Source of the DNA: Shouchella patagoniensis
Lineage (GTDB): Bacteria; Bacillota; Bacilli; Bacillales; Bacillaceae_D
DNA: 64,000 nt
Assembly: GCF_002019705.1 (NCBI RefSeq)
Contig: NZ_KV917377.1
Span: 3,445,649-3,509,648, forward strand
Reading direction: 5' to 3'
The notes under the pieces: generated by a model
Told to the model about the DNA's origin: nothing
Seen by the model: the letters and a program-made list of their open reading frames with translations, nothing else
Database searches by the model: none
Position numbers and translations under genes: made by a program
Part shown: piece after piece, positions 18,125 to 27,091 of the stretch
How positions within the stretch are numbered: position 1 is the stretch's first letter
How the letters are laid out: each line of letters starts with the position of its first letter

Positions 18125-19633
18125 GTTGATTTCTTCTGGAAAGGTAATAATCGTTTCGTTTGTACGCTTGTAGTACCAATGCAAGAAAGAGTGAGCCATC
18201 GTTAATGGCACGTCTTGAATGACGCTATGGCGGATAGGCTTTGCGCGATTAATTGTATGAAAGGATGCGAGTCTAAGTCGTTTTTGTACGAGACTTCGCT
18301 TCACTTGAGCTTCAATGATTCTTTCTCTTTTTGTAATAAATAAAGAAGTCGTTAAGCCACCTTTTTTTATTTGAATAAATTGTTTATTTAATGCGTATCT
18401 CGTATGCATAAAGTCGAGTATTCTAGTTATAAACGTAAAAACAAATAAGCCAATCGATACGATCCACCATCCATTCTCACTTTGTAAAATCGTTGGTTTG
18501 AAATAAAAGAGAAGAGCCGATGCAATAAGCCATGCCCAATAAGGTCGCAGAATACGAATTGCCAATGCTTTTTTAGGGAGCCGTTTCATAGTTGTTGTTA
18601 ATTCATAAGTGGGTAGAAGTTTTGTTACCATATCATAAGCTTGATCAATTGGTAAAAAAGGATAGAGCGTACTGATCTCATTGGATTGATCATCGATATT
18701 AAGGGTACCTGCGCTTATAAGCTTCACTTCGCAAAGACCAAACATTCGTTTAATAAGAGATTGATTGACTTCAAATGCTTGCACCTTTTCTTTTGAGATT
18801 GAGAATGATGTTTCCGAGAGTATCCCTTTTTTAATGTAGATACGATCATCATCAGAGGAGATCACATAGTTTCCATAAGTCAGTACTGTTTTCAAAACAC
18901 CGTAAATGACTGAAGCAATAATGATGAGAGCAATGAGACCTGCAAGCAGCCACCAAGATTCTAGCATGGTTGCTAAAAGTCCTTTTGTCTCCTCTTCGAT
19001 ATTAATCATATCGTTCATTTTAAAGAGGAGTGATCCAATTAATGGAATGAGCAATAAGAAGCTGAGTGAAGCAAAAGATGCTTTTAGTAAATCACGTCGT
19101 GTTGAGTGAAAGAAAATCGTTTCGTTATTTTCGATACGATTATTTTCTGCATTGGACTTTTCGGTTGTGTACTCTTCGCTTGTTTTATTTAGATCAAGGT
19201 TTGTTAGAAGTTTTTCAATTTGGTCGGCTTCCTTTTCTGATACAACTTGAAATGTAATAGCCGCATCTTCACCAGTCATTCCTGTTTCAAAATGGATGGA
19301 AGTCATATGGAATGGTTTATGTAAAAAGGATGTATGGCGATTAACGTTCTGGATTTTTGAAAACGGGATAATTCGTTCTGATTTTGTCAACATTCCTTTA
19401 TAGAGATGAAAGGATCGATCATCTAATTCGTATTTATGAGTAAACCATTTTACAAAAATCGATACAAGCGATACAGCGATTAGAATAAAAAAGGCAATTC
19501 TAGCATAAGCAACAAAAGTTGAGTCAGAGCCAGCTCGAAATACAAATAAAAATAAGGCAATAAAAGCGACGTTTTTTCCAAGTTTAACGATTCCGAAAAG
19601 CATTTGTAGAGGATGATATCGTTTTGTCTTCAT
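18107..19633 (-). CDS. YdbT-like membrane protein with bacterial PH domains
   Basis: A 508-residue membrane protein with paired helices near residues 10-60, 185-255 and 355-400, each followed by a bPH2 (DUF304) module. Repeated motifs such as RIIPFSKIQNVNRHTSFLHK, FSISKEKVQAFEVNQSLIKRMFGL and RERIIEAQVKRSLVQKRLRL mark the three modules. It pairs with the shorter YdbS-like gene, overlapping by four bases. In Bacillus, YdbS/YdbT are reported to counter certain antimicrobial lipopeptides or bacteriocin-type stress; that function is from the literature on homologues, not visible here. Confidence 0.85.
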   Translation of the reverse strand: MKTKRYHPLQMLFGIVKLGKNVAFIALFLFVFRAGSDSTFVAYARIAFFILIAVSLVSIFVKWFTHKYELDDRSFHLYKGMLTKSERIIPFSKIQNVNRHTSFLHKPFHMTSIHFETGMTGEDAAITFQVVSEKEADQIEKLLTNLDLNKTSEEYTTEKSNAENNRIENNETIFFHSTRRDLLKASFASLSFLLLIPLIGSLLFKMNDMINIEEETKGLLATMLESWWLLAGLIALIIIASVIYGVLKTVLTYGNYVISSDDDRIYIKKGILSETSFSISKEKVQAFEVNQSLIKRMFGLCEVKLISAGTLNIDDQSNEISTLYPFLPIDQAYDMVTKLLPTYELTTTMKRLPKKALAIRILRPYWAWLIASALLFYFKPTILQSENGWWIVSIGLFVFTFITRILDFMHTRYALNKQFIQIKKGGLTTSLFITKRERIIEAQVKRSLVQKRLRLASFHTINRAKPIRHSVIQDVPLTMAHSFLHWYYKRTNETIITFPEEINKTTEL

Positions 19634-20127
19634 TGATCGTCCATTTCCTGCACTTTTGCATAATGAGCAATTTGGTTTCGTAAAACGATGGCATCTTCTT
19701 TCAGGAGCGCTTCGATTAAATGAGAACCGCCAGTTGTTTGAACAGAGATGGAGCTAAGCCCGTATCTCCGTAAAATAGGACCTTGCTGTGTTTCTACAGC
19801 TTGAATTTTTGCCATTGGTACAAGTAGATGTTCTTCAAACCAAATTCCTGATTTGAGTTGCAAGAATTCATGATCTGCTTCGTAACGCCAACTTTTGTAA
19901 AGAATATACGGTTTGAACAACGACCAAATAGCACCGATGACAGAGGCTACTGTGATGAAGAGAAGGAGCCACCAAATCCAATCTGCCCACATAAAGCGAA
20001 AATCGAGGTAAAATAATACGCCTAATAGCGCAAATCCAAGGGCATTCACAAGCGCGTCACGGATCAACCATACTTTAATTATGTCTTTTGCTAATATTCG
20101 CTTTGGTTCATTGATTTTCATATTCAA
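19630..20127 (-). CDS. YdbS-like bPH2-domain membrane protein
   Basis: A short partner of the YdbT-like protein, about 165 residues: two membrane helices (around residues 20-65) followed by one bPH2 module with EEHLLVPMAKIQAVETQQGPILRRYGLSS split over a beta-hairpin. The start is uncertain. AGGAGG is at codons 4-5 of the longest frame; a TTG at 20127 lies 12 bases after it and an ATG at 20121 lies 18 after it. The gene ends inside the YdbT start codon, giving coupled translation. Confidence 0.8.
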   Translation of the reverse strand: MNMKINEPKRILAKDIIKVWLIRDALVNALGFALLGVLFYLDFRFMWADWIWWLLLFITVASVIGAIWSLFKPYILYKSWRYEADHEFLQLKSGIWFEEHLLVPMAKIQAVETQQGPILRRYGLSSISVQTTGGSHLIEALLKEDAIVLRNQIAHYAKVQEMDDQ

Positions 20128-20283
20128 CGTTCTCTCTGCCCTCCTATAATCCAATTAATGGAGCTTATAACTGTTCTATTTTCTCGCATCTGTAGGTAAA
20201 AGGGAATAATTAGTTTCTAATTATTGAAAATTAAAAGGTATCTTAAAACCAAACAAGAAGTAAACAATAAGTGATGAAGGTGG

Positions 20284-21069
20284 GTGAGAAAGATCTTTAC
20301 TGGTAAAGGGTTCAACGAAAAATTGCCGATCTTGCAACAAATTCCTGAATATAAATCAGCAGCAATTCTATTTCACCCATTTTTAAAAATGCCTAATGGT
20401 TGGGAAGTTCCAACTGAAGATAAACAAATAAATCGAATGTTTCCAACGGATGATGAAATATTGATGTATGGAAAAGAGCTGTCTTGGAGAGTGATGATGG
20501 AGATAAGTGAGCTTTCCTCGCCGTATGAGATTGAGGTAGCTTTACAAACGTATATTGGAGCACTTGGAAAGAAGAACATGAATCAAGACGTGGCGAATCG
20601 ACTTGATAACAAAATGGTTGATGGCCTATATATGCCAAATGAAGATGAACCAACAATCTTTCTATGGGAAAAGATGTTAAAAGTTTTGCGGTTAACAGGC
20701 GCAAAGTCAATTACATGTAAAGATCTAATTGAAACAGGCGACACGTTTCTTGCTAAAACGGTAAAGGCAACAGATATAAGCAGTTTTCCATTCGGATCAA
20801 TTGAACGACATCTTTACGATGATCAGAAGCAATTTTATTTTTATAGTTTAGTTGATTCGTTTTTTACGATAATGTTCTCGAAGGAAAAAGAGATAAAACC
20901 AATAGTATCGGCTGCGAATATGGAAGGAATCATTTGTACAGAGGAGACGACTGCGCTCTGGCAGTTTGAGCATAAAACAGAAATGTTTCTTTGGATGAAT
21001 GAAGAGAAAAGACCCGATGAATCGATTCCGAGATCTTCATCAATAAAACAAGATGGAGAGTTCGAATAA
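20284..21069 (+). CDS. Uncharacterised protein, possibly DUF2711 (YwbB-like)
   Basis: A soluble 261-residue protein with no signal peptide or membrane helix. It resembles, from memory, the Bacillus DUF2711/YwbB family: AAILFHPFLKMPNGW near residue 30, a PTDDEILMYGKELSW segment and LQTYIGALGKKNMNQ near residue 88. No catalytic motif is evident. The GTG at 20284 directly abuts AAGGTGG, which is too close, so translation may begin at a TTG 13 codons later (20323). It overlaps the next short frame by 17 bp. Confidence 0.6.
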   Translation: MRKIFTGKGFNEKLPILQQIPEYKSAAILFHPFLKMPNGWEVPTEDKQINRMFPTDDEILMYGKELSWRVMMEISELSSPYEIEVALQTYIGALGKKNMNQDVANRLDNKMVDGLYMPNEDEPTIFLWEKMLKVLRLTGAKSITCKDLIETGDTFLAKTVKATDISSFPFGSIERHLYDDQKQFYFYSLVDSFFTIMFSKEKEIKPIVSAANMEGIICTEETTALWQFEHKTEMFLWMNEEKRPDESIPRSSSIKQDGEFE

Positions 21070-21295
21070 TATTACGCTAGATTTAGAAACGATACACACT
21101 GATATAAGTGCGCAGTCAGAGGTTGGCGATATTCAAGTCATGTTTATGGAGTTGCCTGACGAGCTTAAGTATACAGTGGAAACAGAAGTGGGAAGGCGTC
21201 AATACGATGTTCTGAAGAACATCCCTCAATCTGAACAGGCTCCTACATTATCGTTAAAGACGGAAGTGGGTTCCATCTCTGTTATAACAAAGTGA
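21053..21295 (+). CDS. Short DUF4097-like beta-strand fragment
   Basis: An 80-residue frame with the repeating short-strand pattern (SEVGDIQVMF, TEVGRRQYDV, TEVGSISVIT) seen in the C-terminal half of DUF4097/YvlB-type adhesin-like proteins. No ribosome site precedes its ATG, which lies inside the upstream gene. It may be the surviving 3' end of a larger DUF4097 gene, or a translationally coupled small protein. Confidence 0.4.
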   Translation: MESSNNITLDLETIHTDISAQSEVGDIQVMFMELPDELKYTVETEVGRRQYDVLKNIPQSEQAPTLSLKTEVGSISVITK

Positions 21296-21313
21296 GAAAA
21301 GATACATACAGTT

Positions 21314-21350
21314 AAAAGAGAAATGCTATATTCATAGCATTTCTCTTTTT
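21314..21350. terminator. Bidirectional terminator upstream of bcrC stop
   Basis: A perfect 13-bp stem AGAGAAATGCTAT/ATAGCATTTCTCT with an ATTC loop, flanked by AAA on the left and TTTTT on the right, so it can end transcripts from both convergent genes. Confidence 0.88.
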
Positions 21351-21356
21351 GGAATT

Positions 21357-21959
21357 CTATTTCTCTAAATTTTGTTTGTGCTTATTTCTTGATAAGATGT
21401 TGTTCTCAATCTTTTCATATGTGTGCAAAAGTTGATTAACAAAGGGAGAGCGCGGAACCCATATATACATAAGAATAGCAAATGAGGTCGCAATTAGTGC
21501 GCCAACCAAAACATCTAATGGATAATGCACGCCGACGATGATACGTGCTAGTCCAACGAGAGCGGCGAAGATTAACCAACCGATTTGTCTTTTATTAAAC
21601 AACCAGAAGACAACACAAAAAGAGAAGAATAATATCGTGTGATCGCTTGGAAAGGAATTATCAATTTCCTTATGAATAAGCTGATTTACATTTTCTAACT
21701 CATGAAATGGCTGATAGTTATGATGGAGCAACCCGACTAAATTACCTGTAATCCACGCCAATATAAAAGCAAATCCACCTGCTAAAACCATATAGCGGTG
21801 TTTCTCAGTTTGTTTCCCAAAAAAGAAAAAAAGAACAAGCAAAGCTAATAAAATAACCGTATATTCGGCGATAAAAACAAACGGTGTGTTAATAAAGGGG
21901 TAGTCAAACCCAAAATCATTGATTTGGTGAAATAAATGTACGTTTCCTTCTCTGAACAT
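21357..21959 (-). CDS. bcrC: Undecaprenyl-diphosphatase, PAP2 family (BcrC-like)
   Basis: PAP2-type phosphatase of 200 residues that would recycle undecaprenyl diphosphate at the outer membrane face and give bacitracin tolerance. Five helices are visible. The second phosphatase motif is NSFPSDH (about residues 99-105) and the third ARIIVGVHYPLDV (about 135-147) with the catalytic His and Asp. The N-terminus NVHLFHQINDFGFDYPFIN is typical of BcrC. AAAGGA is upstream of the ATG. Monocistronic. Confidence 0.88.
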   Translation of the reverse strand: MFREGNVHLFHQINDFGFDYPFINTPFVFIAEYTVILLALLVLFFFFGKQTEKHRYMVLAGGFAFILAWITGNLVGLLHHNYQPFHELENVNQLIHKEIDNSFPSDHTILFFSFCVVFWLFNKRQIGWLIFAALVGLARIIVGVHYPLDVLVGALIATSFAILMYIWVPRSPFVNQLLHTYEKIENNILSRNKHKQNLEK

Positions 21960-22214
21960 ATCAATTTTCCTTTGTCATGCTGTAAGTATGTGTAATGATT
22001 TTTTATTGTATCATATTCATTTGCCTTAAGAAGAAGTGATTTATAGTAATAAAATACAATGAGAGTAGCCATTTTGCGTTGATTTTTGACTTTATTCCAT
22101 TTGCCTTTTTTATCTTCTACTTTAGCTTAATTACCGCAATTAAGAAGAAGTCGATTGCAAAGAAAATGAGTAGACTAAGAGGATAATAAATAATGAGAAA
22201 AAGGAGCGAGATAA

Positions 22215-22958
22215 ATGGAAGACAATCATTGTCGGTGTAATTCAAACCGTGAATTAGATGAAAAAATAGTAGAGGAAAGGCTAGAACTAGATGTTGATAT
22301 AGTTAGCCAAGGGGATTGGCAGAAAGCACAACTAGCTTTCAGAGAAAAAGAAAAAGCGCTCACGCGCGCTAGGGATCAATTAAATGCAGAACGACGTCGT
22401 TTGCCGATGTTGGAAGTAGAAAAAGACTACTATTTTGATGGAGATAGCGGTACGCAAACGTTAAAAGATCTATTTGCCGGTTATCGCCAGCTTATTATCT
22501 ATCATTTTATGTTTGATCCAGGATGGGAAGAAGGTTGTGATGGCTGCTCTATGATGGTTGATAATATGGGTGACCCGGCCCATCTTAATGCCAGAGATAC
22601 ACGACTCGCCCTTGTATCTAGAGCCCCGTTAAAGAAGATCAAATCTTTTAAAGAACGAATGGGTTGGAGAGTTCCTTGGTATTCATCCTATTCAAGCGAG
22701 TTTAACAAAGATTTTGGTGCAACTATTGCGGGGCAAGGTGAGGTACATGGCTATAGTGTATTTCTAAAAAATGAAAATCGAATTTATCGTACGTATTCAA
22801 CTTGGAACAGGGGAGTTGAATACCTTGGTTCAAACTGGAGTTACCTTGATCTCACCTCTCTTGGCCGTCAAGAAGATTGGGAAGATTCGCCTGCATGGGT
22901 GAAACAAACAAAACGGTATATGTGGTGGCGTCATCGTGACCAGTATGGTAATAAATAA
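22215..22958 (+). CDS. DUF899 thioredoxin-like protein
   Basis: Soluble 247-residue DUF899 protein. Typical features are ARDQLNAERRRLPMLEVEKDY near residues 50-72, the strand LFAGYRQLIIYHFMFDPGWEEGC split by a CxxC-like GCDGCS motif (about residues 108-113), and a conserved C-terminus with WSYLDLTSLGRQEDWEDSP. The family has a thioredoxin-like fold; its substrate is unknown. Strong AAGGAG upstream. Stands alone in its own unit. Confidence 0.85.
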   Translation: MEDNHCRCNSNRELDEKIVEERLELDVDIVSQGDWQKAQLAFREKEKALTRARDQLNAERRRLPMLEVEKDYYFDGDSGTQTLKDLFAGYRQLIIYHFMFDPGWEEGCDGCSMMVDNMGDPAHLNARDTRLALVSRAPLKKIKSFKERMGWRVPWYSSYSSEFNKDFGATIAGQGEVHGYSVFLKNENRIYRTYSTWNRGVEYLGSNWSYLDLTSLGRQEDWEDSPAWVKQTKRYMWWRHRDQYGNK

Positions 22959-23120
22959 CGAAAAGAGTTACATTCGGTAGTTTTGTCTTTAAGAGATACA
23001 ATTGCTCTCCAAAAGGGTTTTCTTACTAGTTTAAAAAAACAAAATCATTTTTAGGATAAACAATGTGTGTGTGTAATAAAGGAAATTGGTGCTTGTTACT
23101 AGAAATCAGTTATATGGAAG

Positions 23121-23159
23121 AATAAAGAAAAAGCAAGTGAACATTCAGTTCACTTGCTT
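23121..23159 (-). terminator. Terminator of the oxidase/BASS transporter unit
   Basis: Perfect 12-bp stem AAGCAAGTGAAC/GTTCACTTGCTT with a 5-base loop; read on the minus strand it is followed by TTTTTCTTT. On the plus strand it is followed by CTTTTG and may also back up the DUF899 gene. Confidence 0.85.
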
Positions 23160-23166
23160 CTTTTGA

Positions 23167-24135
23167 TTAAGCGCTTTTTGATTCATCTTTACTTACCGAG
23201 TTATGCTCATTTAATGGTCGTTTTGACCAGTATGTGGCCATTATAGGACCTGTGATATTATGCCAGGCAGCGCCGATGACACTTGGGATAGCGGCAATTG
23301 GACTTAAATGAGCGGTTGCGAGTGTGACACCAAGTCCCGTATTTTGCATACCTATTTCAATGGAAACAGCGCGTCGTTGGCTTGGAGTTAAGCGGAATGC
23401 AGCTGCAGCGATATAACCAAGTACTAGTCCAGCGCCGTTATGAAGCATAACAGCAACAAAAACGATTAAGCCTGATGCAGCTAGAGCTTCCGTGTTTGCG
23501 CCAACAACAGCAGTGATGATCGCTAATATAGCAAGGACAGAAACAAGAGGCATAACGGTTGCTGTTTTATTTGCAAAGGTTGGCAAAAAGTGACGGATAA
23601 ACAAACCGAGTATGACAGGAACAAGAATGACCTGAAGAATCATTGTTACCATCGCCATGAAATTGACTGGCATCCATTGACCGGCCAGTGCATAAAGAAT
23701 TGCCGGAGTCGCAATCGGAGCGACAAGTGTTGACATTGAAGTCATTGTAATGGACAACGGCAAATCTCCTTTTGCTAAGTAAACCATCACGTTTGAAGCT
23801 GTACCACCTGGGACAGAGCCAAGCAAAACGAGTCCTGCCGCAAGTTCTCCTGGTAATTGCAGCAAATAGGCGATCGCAAGTGCTATAAGCGGCATGATAG
23901 TAAACTGAGCGACAAGTCCTAACACAATAGGCAGAGGATGTTTTGCAACTAAAGTAAAATCAGTTGGTTTTAATGTCATTCCCATGCCAAACATAACGAT
24001 ACCGAGCAAGATCGGTACAAAGCTATTAATTGGAATAAATGGATCAGGCATGAAAAAGGCAATAACTGCTGCCGCAATGACGAAGACGGCAAAATATTTT
24101 CCTGCAAAAGCACTGATTGATGCTAGCTGATTCAT
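23167..24135 (-). CDS. Bile acid:sodium symporter family transporter (BASS, YocS/PanS-like)
   Basis: A 322-residue, nine-to-ten-helix sodium-coupled transporter of the BASS family. Signatures are LLGIVMFGMGMTLKPTDF near residue 42, LLGSVPGGTASNVMVYLAKGD near residue 104 and IEIGMQNTGLGVTLA near residue 260, the two crossover regions that bind sodium. Its ATG overlaps the stop codon of the FAD oxidase (ATGA), so the two act together. It likely carries the organic acid oxidised by that enzyme, for example a 2-hydroxy or 2-oxo acid. Confidence 0.88.
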   Translation of the reverse strand: MNQLASISAFAGKYFAVFVIAAAVIAFFMPDPFIPINSFVPILLGIVMFGMGMTLKPTDFTLVAKHPLPIVLGLVAQFTIMPLIALAIAYLLQLPGELAAGLVLLGSVPGGTASNVMVYLAKGDLPLSITMTSMSTLVAPIATPAILYALAGQWMPVNFMAMVTMILQVILVPVILGLFIRHFLPTFANKTATVMPLVSVLAILAIITAVVGANTEALAASGLIVFVAVMLHNGAGLVLGYIAAAAFRLTPSQRRAVSIEIGMQNTGLGVTLATAHLSPIAAIPSVIGAAWHNITGPIMATYWSKRPLNEHNSVSKDESKSA

Positions 24136-25517
24136 GCTTGTTTGCTCTCTTCAACTTGGACAAGTTTATTTGGGTTTAAAAGATTTGTTGGATCAAGCAC
24201 CTGTTTTATTTTTTGCATGATTACGAGTGCTTCTCCATGTTCTTGTTGTTGATACTTGCGCTTACCTGCACCAACACCATGTTCACCGGTACATGTTCCA
24301 CCTACCGCTAGCGCATGGGATACAATGGCTTCATTAATGGAAGTAACTGCTTTAATATCTGCTTGGTTCGTTGGATCAAACATGAGGATTGCATGATAAT
24401 TCCCATCACCAACATGCCCGGCAATTCCACCTTCTATTCCGGAAGCATCCACAGTCTTTCGGGCATGAGAGATTGCGTGCGCTAATTCGGAAATGGGCAC
24501 ACATACGTCGGTTACCATCATCTTCTTACCAGGATTGCTATGGATAAACGCATAGGCAAGATTGTGGCGTGCGTCCCAGAGTTTATTACGAGCTGCGGTA
24601 TCGTGTTCGAAATCGATTTGATGACAACCATAGTCGTGAACAATCTCTTCTGTGAAAGCAACATCTTGTTTTAACCCGGCTTCATTCCCGTGAAATTCGA
24701 GAAACAATGTTGGTTTAATTGGATAATTTGTCTCACTAAACTCGTTCACTTTTTGCATGGACGCTTCGTCAACAAGTTCTACTCTGGCGATTGGTATACC
24801 TGCTTGTAGTATGGAAACAACGGCAGAAACAGCTGCATCGCCATCTGCAAAAACGGCACGACCAGCAACGATATGTTCAGGTATACCATAGACTCTTAGT
24901 GTTAACTCTGTAAAACAACCGAGTGTTCCTTCAGAGCCAACAAATAATCCGTTCAAATGATAGCCAGAAGATGATTTGGCAGCGTTATTTCCAGTGTTAA
25001 TAATAGAACCATCAGCAAGTACAACCTCGATATTACGTACTTGATCGCGCATTGTGCCATAACGGACAGATGTTGTACCACTCGCATTCGTGGCAGCCAT
25101 GCCACCGAGAGTCGCGTCTGCGCCAGGGTCTACAGGGAAGAACAGACCGTATTTTTTAAGTTCTTTATTTAACTGTGTTCGCGTTACGCCAGGTTGCACT
25201 TTCACAAGGAAATCTTTTTCTTTTATCTCGATAATGTTATTCATTTCTGAAAAATCAACGGATATGCCATTTTCTCTCGGGATGACTAAACCTTCGAGGC
25301 TTGAGCCAAGTCCAAATGGGTAAACAGGACGATTAAACTGCTGAGCAACTTTCATCAAGTTATGTACATCTTGTGCGTGATATGGATAAACAACAACTTC
25401 TGGGATAACAGCTTGATGATAGGACTCGTCCTTGCTATGTTGTTCACGAATCGTTTCGTTAATCGTTACTTGTTGAAAGCTTAAAGCTTCTCGTAGTTCG
25501 TCGATTAATGTGGACAT
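24132..25517 (-). CDS. FAD-linked 2-hydroxyacid oxidase/dehydrogenase (GlcD / D-lactate dehydrogenase type)
   Basis: A 461-residue VAO/PCMH-family flavoenzyme. The FAD-binding PP-loop is visible as PFGLGSSLEGL near residue 67, followed by GADATLGGMAATNASGTTSVRYG (about 130-153, split here by context) and FVGSEGTLG near 195; the C-terminal domain ends GTCTGEHGVGAGKRKY with the conserved His pair. Starts at ATG 25517 with GGAGGAG seven bases upstream. It resembles GlcD and respiratory D-lactate dehydrogenases, which cannot be separated here. The linked BASS carrier suggests uptake and oxidation of the same acid. A divergent ROK regulator lies 210 bp away. Confidence 0.85.
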   Translation of the reverse strand: MSTLIDELREALSFQQVTINETIREQHSKDESYHQAVIPEVVVYPYHAQDVHNLMKVAQQFNRPVYPFGLGSSLEGLVIPRENGISVDFSEMNNIIEIKEKDFLVKVQPGVTRTQLNKELKKYGLFFPVDPGADATLGGMAATNASGTTSVRYGTMRDQVRNIEVVLADGSIINTGNNAAKSSSGYHLNGLFVGSEGTLGCFTELTLRVYGIPEHIVAGRAVFADGDAAVSAVVSILQAGIPIARVELVDEASMQKVNEFSETNYPIKPTLFLEFHGNEAGLKQDVAFTEEIVHDYGCHQIDFEHDTAARNKLWDARHNLAYAFIHSNPGKKMMVTDVCVPISELAHAISHARKTVDASGIEGGIAGHVGDGNYHAILMFDPTNQADIKAVTSINEAIVSHALAVGGTCTGEHGVGAGKRKYQQQEHGEALVIMQKIKQVLDPTNLLNPNKLVQVEESKQA

Positions 25518-25726
25518 CTGTCTACTCCTCCAGTACAAAATGTGATAAAACGTATTATACAGGAAATACAATTAATTCGAAATCTTTTTTCTGGAAGATT
25601 ATCTAACGATATTGATCTCAACTCGATTTAACTCGTTCTAACGATTTGTTACATAAGATTAAATTGCGGTCCTGTTACTAACATGGTTAAATGGTGGGAG
25701 ATTACGCAAAAGAGGCGGCGAGAACG

Positions 25727-26818
25727 ATGACTTCTAGAGGAACCGGAATTTTACGTGAACAAAATGAAAAAAGGGTTCTTTCGCTATTGAGAAAAAGAAA
25801 AGAAATGACACGAAAAGAACTAATGGAATCACTTAAAATAAGCAAAAACACCATTTCTATTATTGTTAATCAGTATATAAAGCAAGGTGTTATCCAAGAA
25901 ATTGGTAGAAAACAACCAAATAAGACCGGTAGACCTACAATCTTATTAAAATTGAATCCAGCTTTTTTTGAAACCATTAGTATGGTCATTCACTCCGATT
26001 CGATTGAATGGAGTGTTTATAATTATTTTCTTGAACCATTGCATACTGATACCATATATTTGGATACAACTGATGTGCAAACATGTGTGAACAAAGTATT
26101 AGATATTATTGAAGAAGAACAACAGAATCGAAGCCATGTGATTGGTGTAGGAATTGCAGTGCCGGGTATCGTGGATACGAATAACGGATCTATAATTAGC
26201 TCAGTAACACTTAATTGGAAGAATGTCCCCCTGGGATCTTATTTAAAACAATCGATTGCTTTGCCTTTTTATATACAGAATAATGTTAAGGCGGCAGCGC
26301 TTTGCGCAATCGAAGAACAAGCCGACCATGCACAATCAAACTTTTTTTACATTCGCATGGGTGAAGGAATTGGTGCTGCTCTCGTCATGGATAGCCAGAT
26401 CTGGGATGGCGAGACATCAACAGCTGGAGAGATTGGACATCTTAGCGTCAATCCTGATGGTCCTGAATGTAAATGTGGCCAAAAGGGTTGCCTCGAACGC
26501 TTAATTGGACAGAAGACATTTCTTGAATGGACAAAGAAAAATGGAACGGTTTATGAAATGCAACTGGAATTAGCGAAATACGGAGAGTATTTATCCATTC
26601 CTATCATGAATATGATTCTTCTCGTGAATCCAAGTCATATTATTGTTGATAGTCCTTATAATGATTATGATTCATTTACCGAATCCGTCACAAAAGTGTT
26701 GGAGGATCGAAGTAAACGTTCCCTTGGATTAGGTCAGAATGATATTATCTTTAATGAAGAGCCATATAGTGAGCTCGAAGGTGCGGCTCTCGCTATGATT
26801 TTGTCTTACGAAGCATAA
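25727..26818 (+). CDS. ROK-family transcriptional regulator (XylR/NagC type)
   Basis: DNA-binding repressor of 363 residues. An N-terminal winged helix-turn-helix (KEMTRKELMESLKISKNTIS, about residues 27-47) precedes an ASKHA-type sugar-binding domain with GVGIAVPGIVD, the NNVKAAALCA segment and the ROK zinc motif CKCGQKGCLE near residue 252. I prefer the ATG at 25727, with AGAGG about 11 bases upstream, over the ATG at 25691 that lacks a ribosome site. No sugar operon adjoins it; the divergent FAD oxidase is a possible but unproven target. Confidence 0.85.
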   Translation: MTSRGTGILREQNEKRVLSLLRKRKEMTRKELMESLKISKNTISIIVNQYIKQGVIQEIGRKQPNKTGRPTILLKLNPAFFETISMVIHSDSIEWSVYNYFLEPLHTDTIYLDTTDVQTCVNKVLDIIEEEQQNRSHVIGVGIAVPGIVDTNNGSIISSVTLNWKNVPLGSYLKQSIALPFYIQNNVKAAALCAIEEQADHAQSNFFYIRMGEGIGAALVMDSQIWDGETSTAGEIGHLSVNPDGPECKCGQKGCLERLIGQKTFLEWTKKNGTVYEMQLELAKYGEYLSIPIMNMILLVNPSHIIVDSPYNDYDSFTESVTKVLEDRSKRSLGLGQNDIIFNEEPYSELEGAALAMILSYEA

Positions 26819-26828
26819 GACGATCGTG

Positions 26829-26860
26829 AAAACCTGCCATAAGTTAAGTGGTAGGTTTTT
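26829..26860 (+). terminator. Terminator of the ROK gene
   Basis: Stem AACCTGCCA/TGGTAGGTT (one G-T pair) with a 9-base loop followed by TTT. Confidence 0.8.
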
Positions 26861-27091
26861 ATATTGAGTTAATTTTGATTTGAATCTTATGAATCTATTG
26901 GAGTTTAGCTGAATTAGTGATTGATTATATTTGGAAAAAAAGATTTGGTTAATTAGAAAAGAATCGTTTTGTAAGTCTAATGAATCGGATAGAAAGACTC
27001 ATTAATTTTCTATATTTTCCTTTACTATTTGTATGCATAGTCGATATATATAATTGTGTGCAAACAATTCTAAAAGGGGGAATGAAAATCA

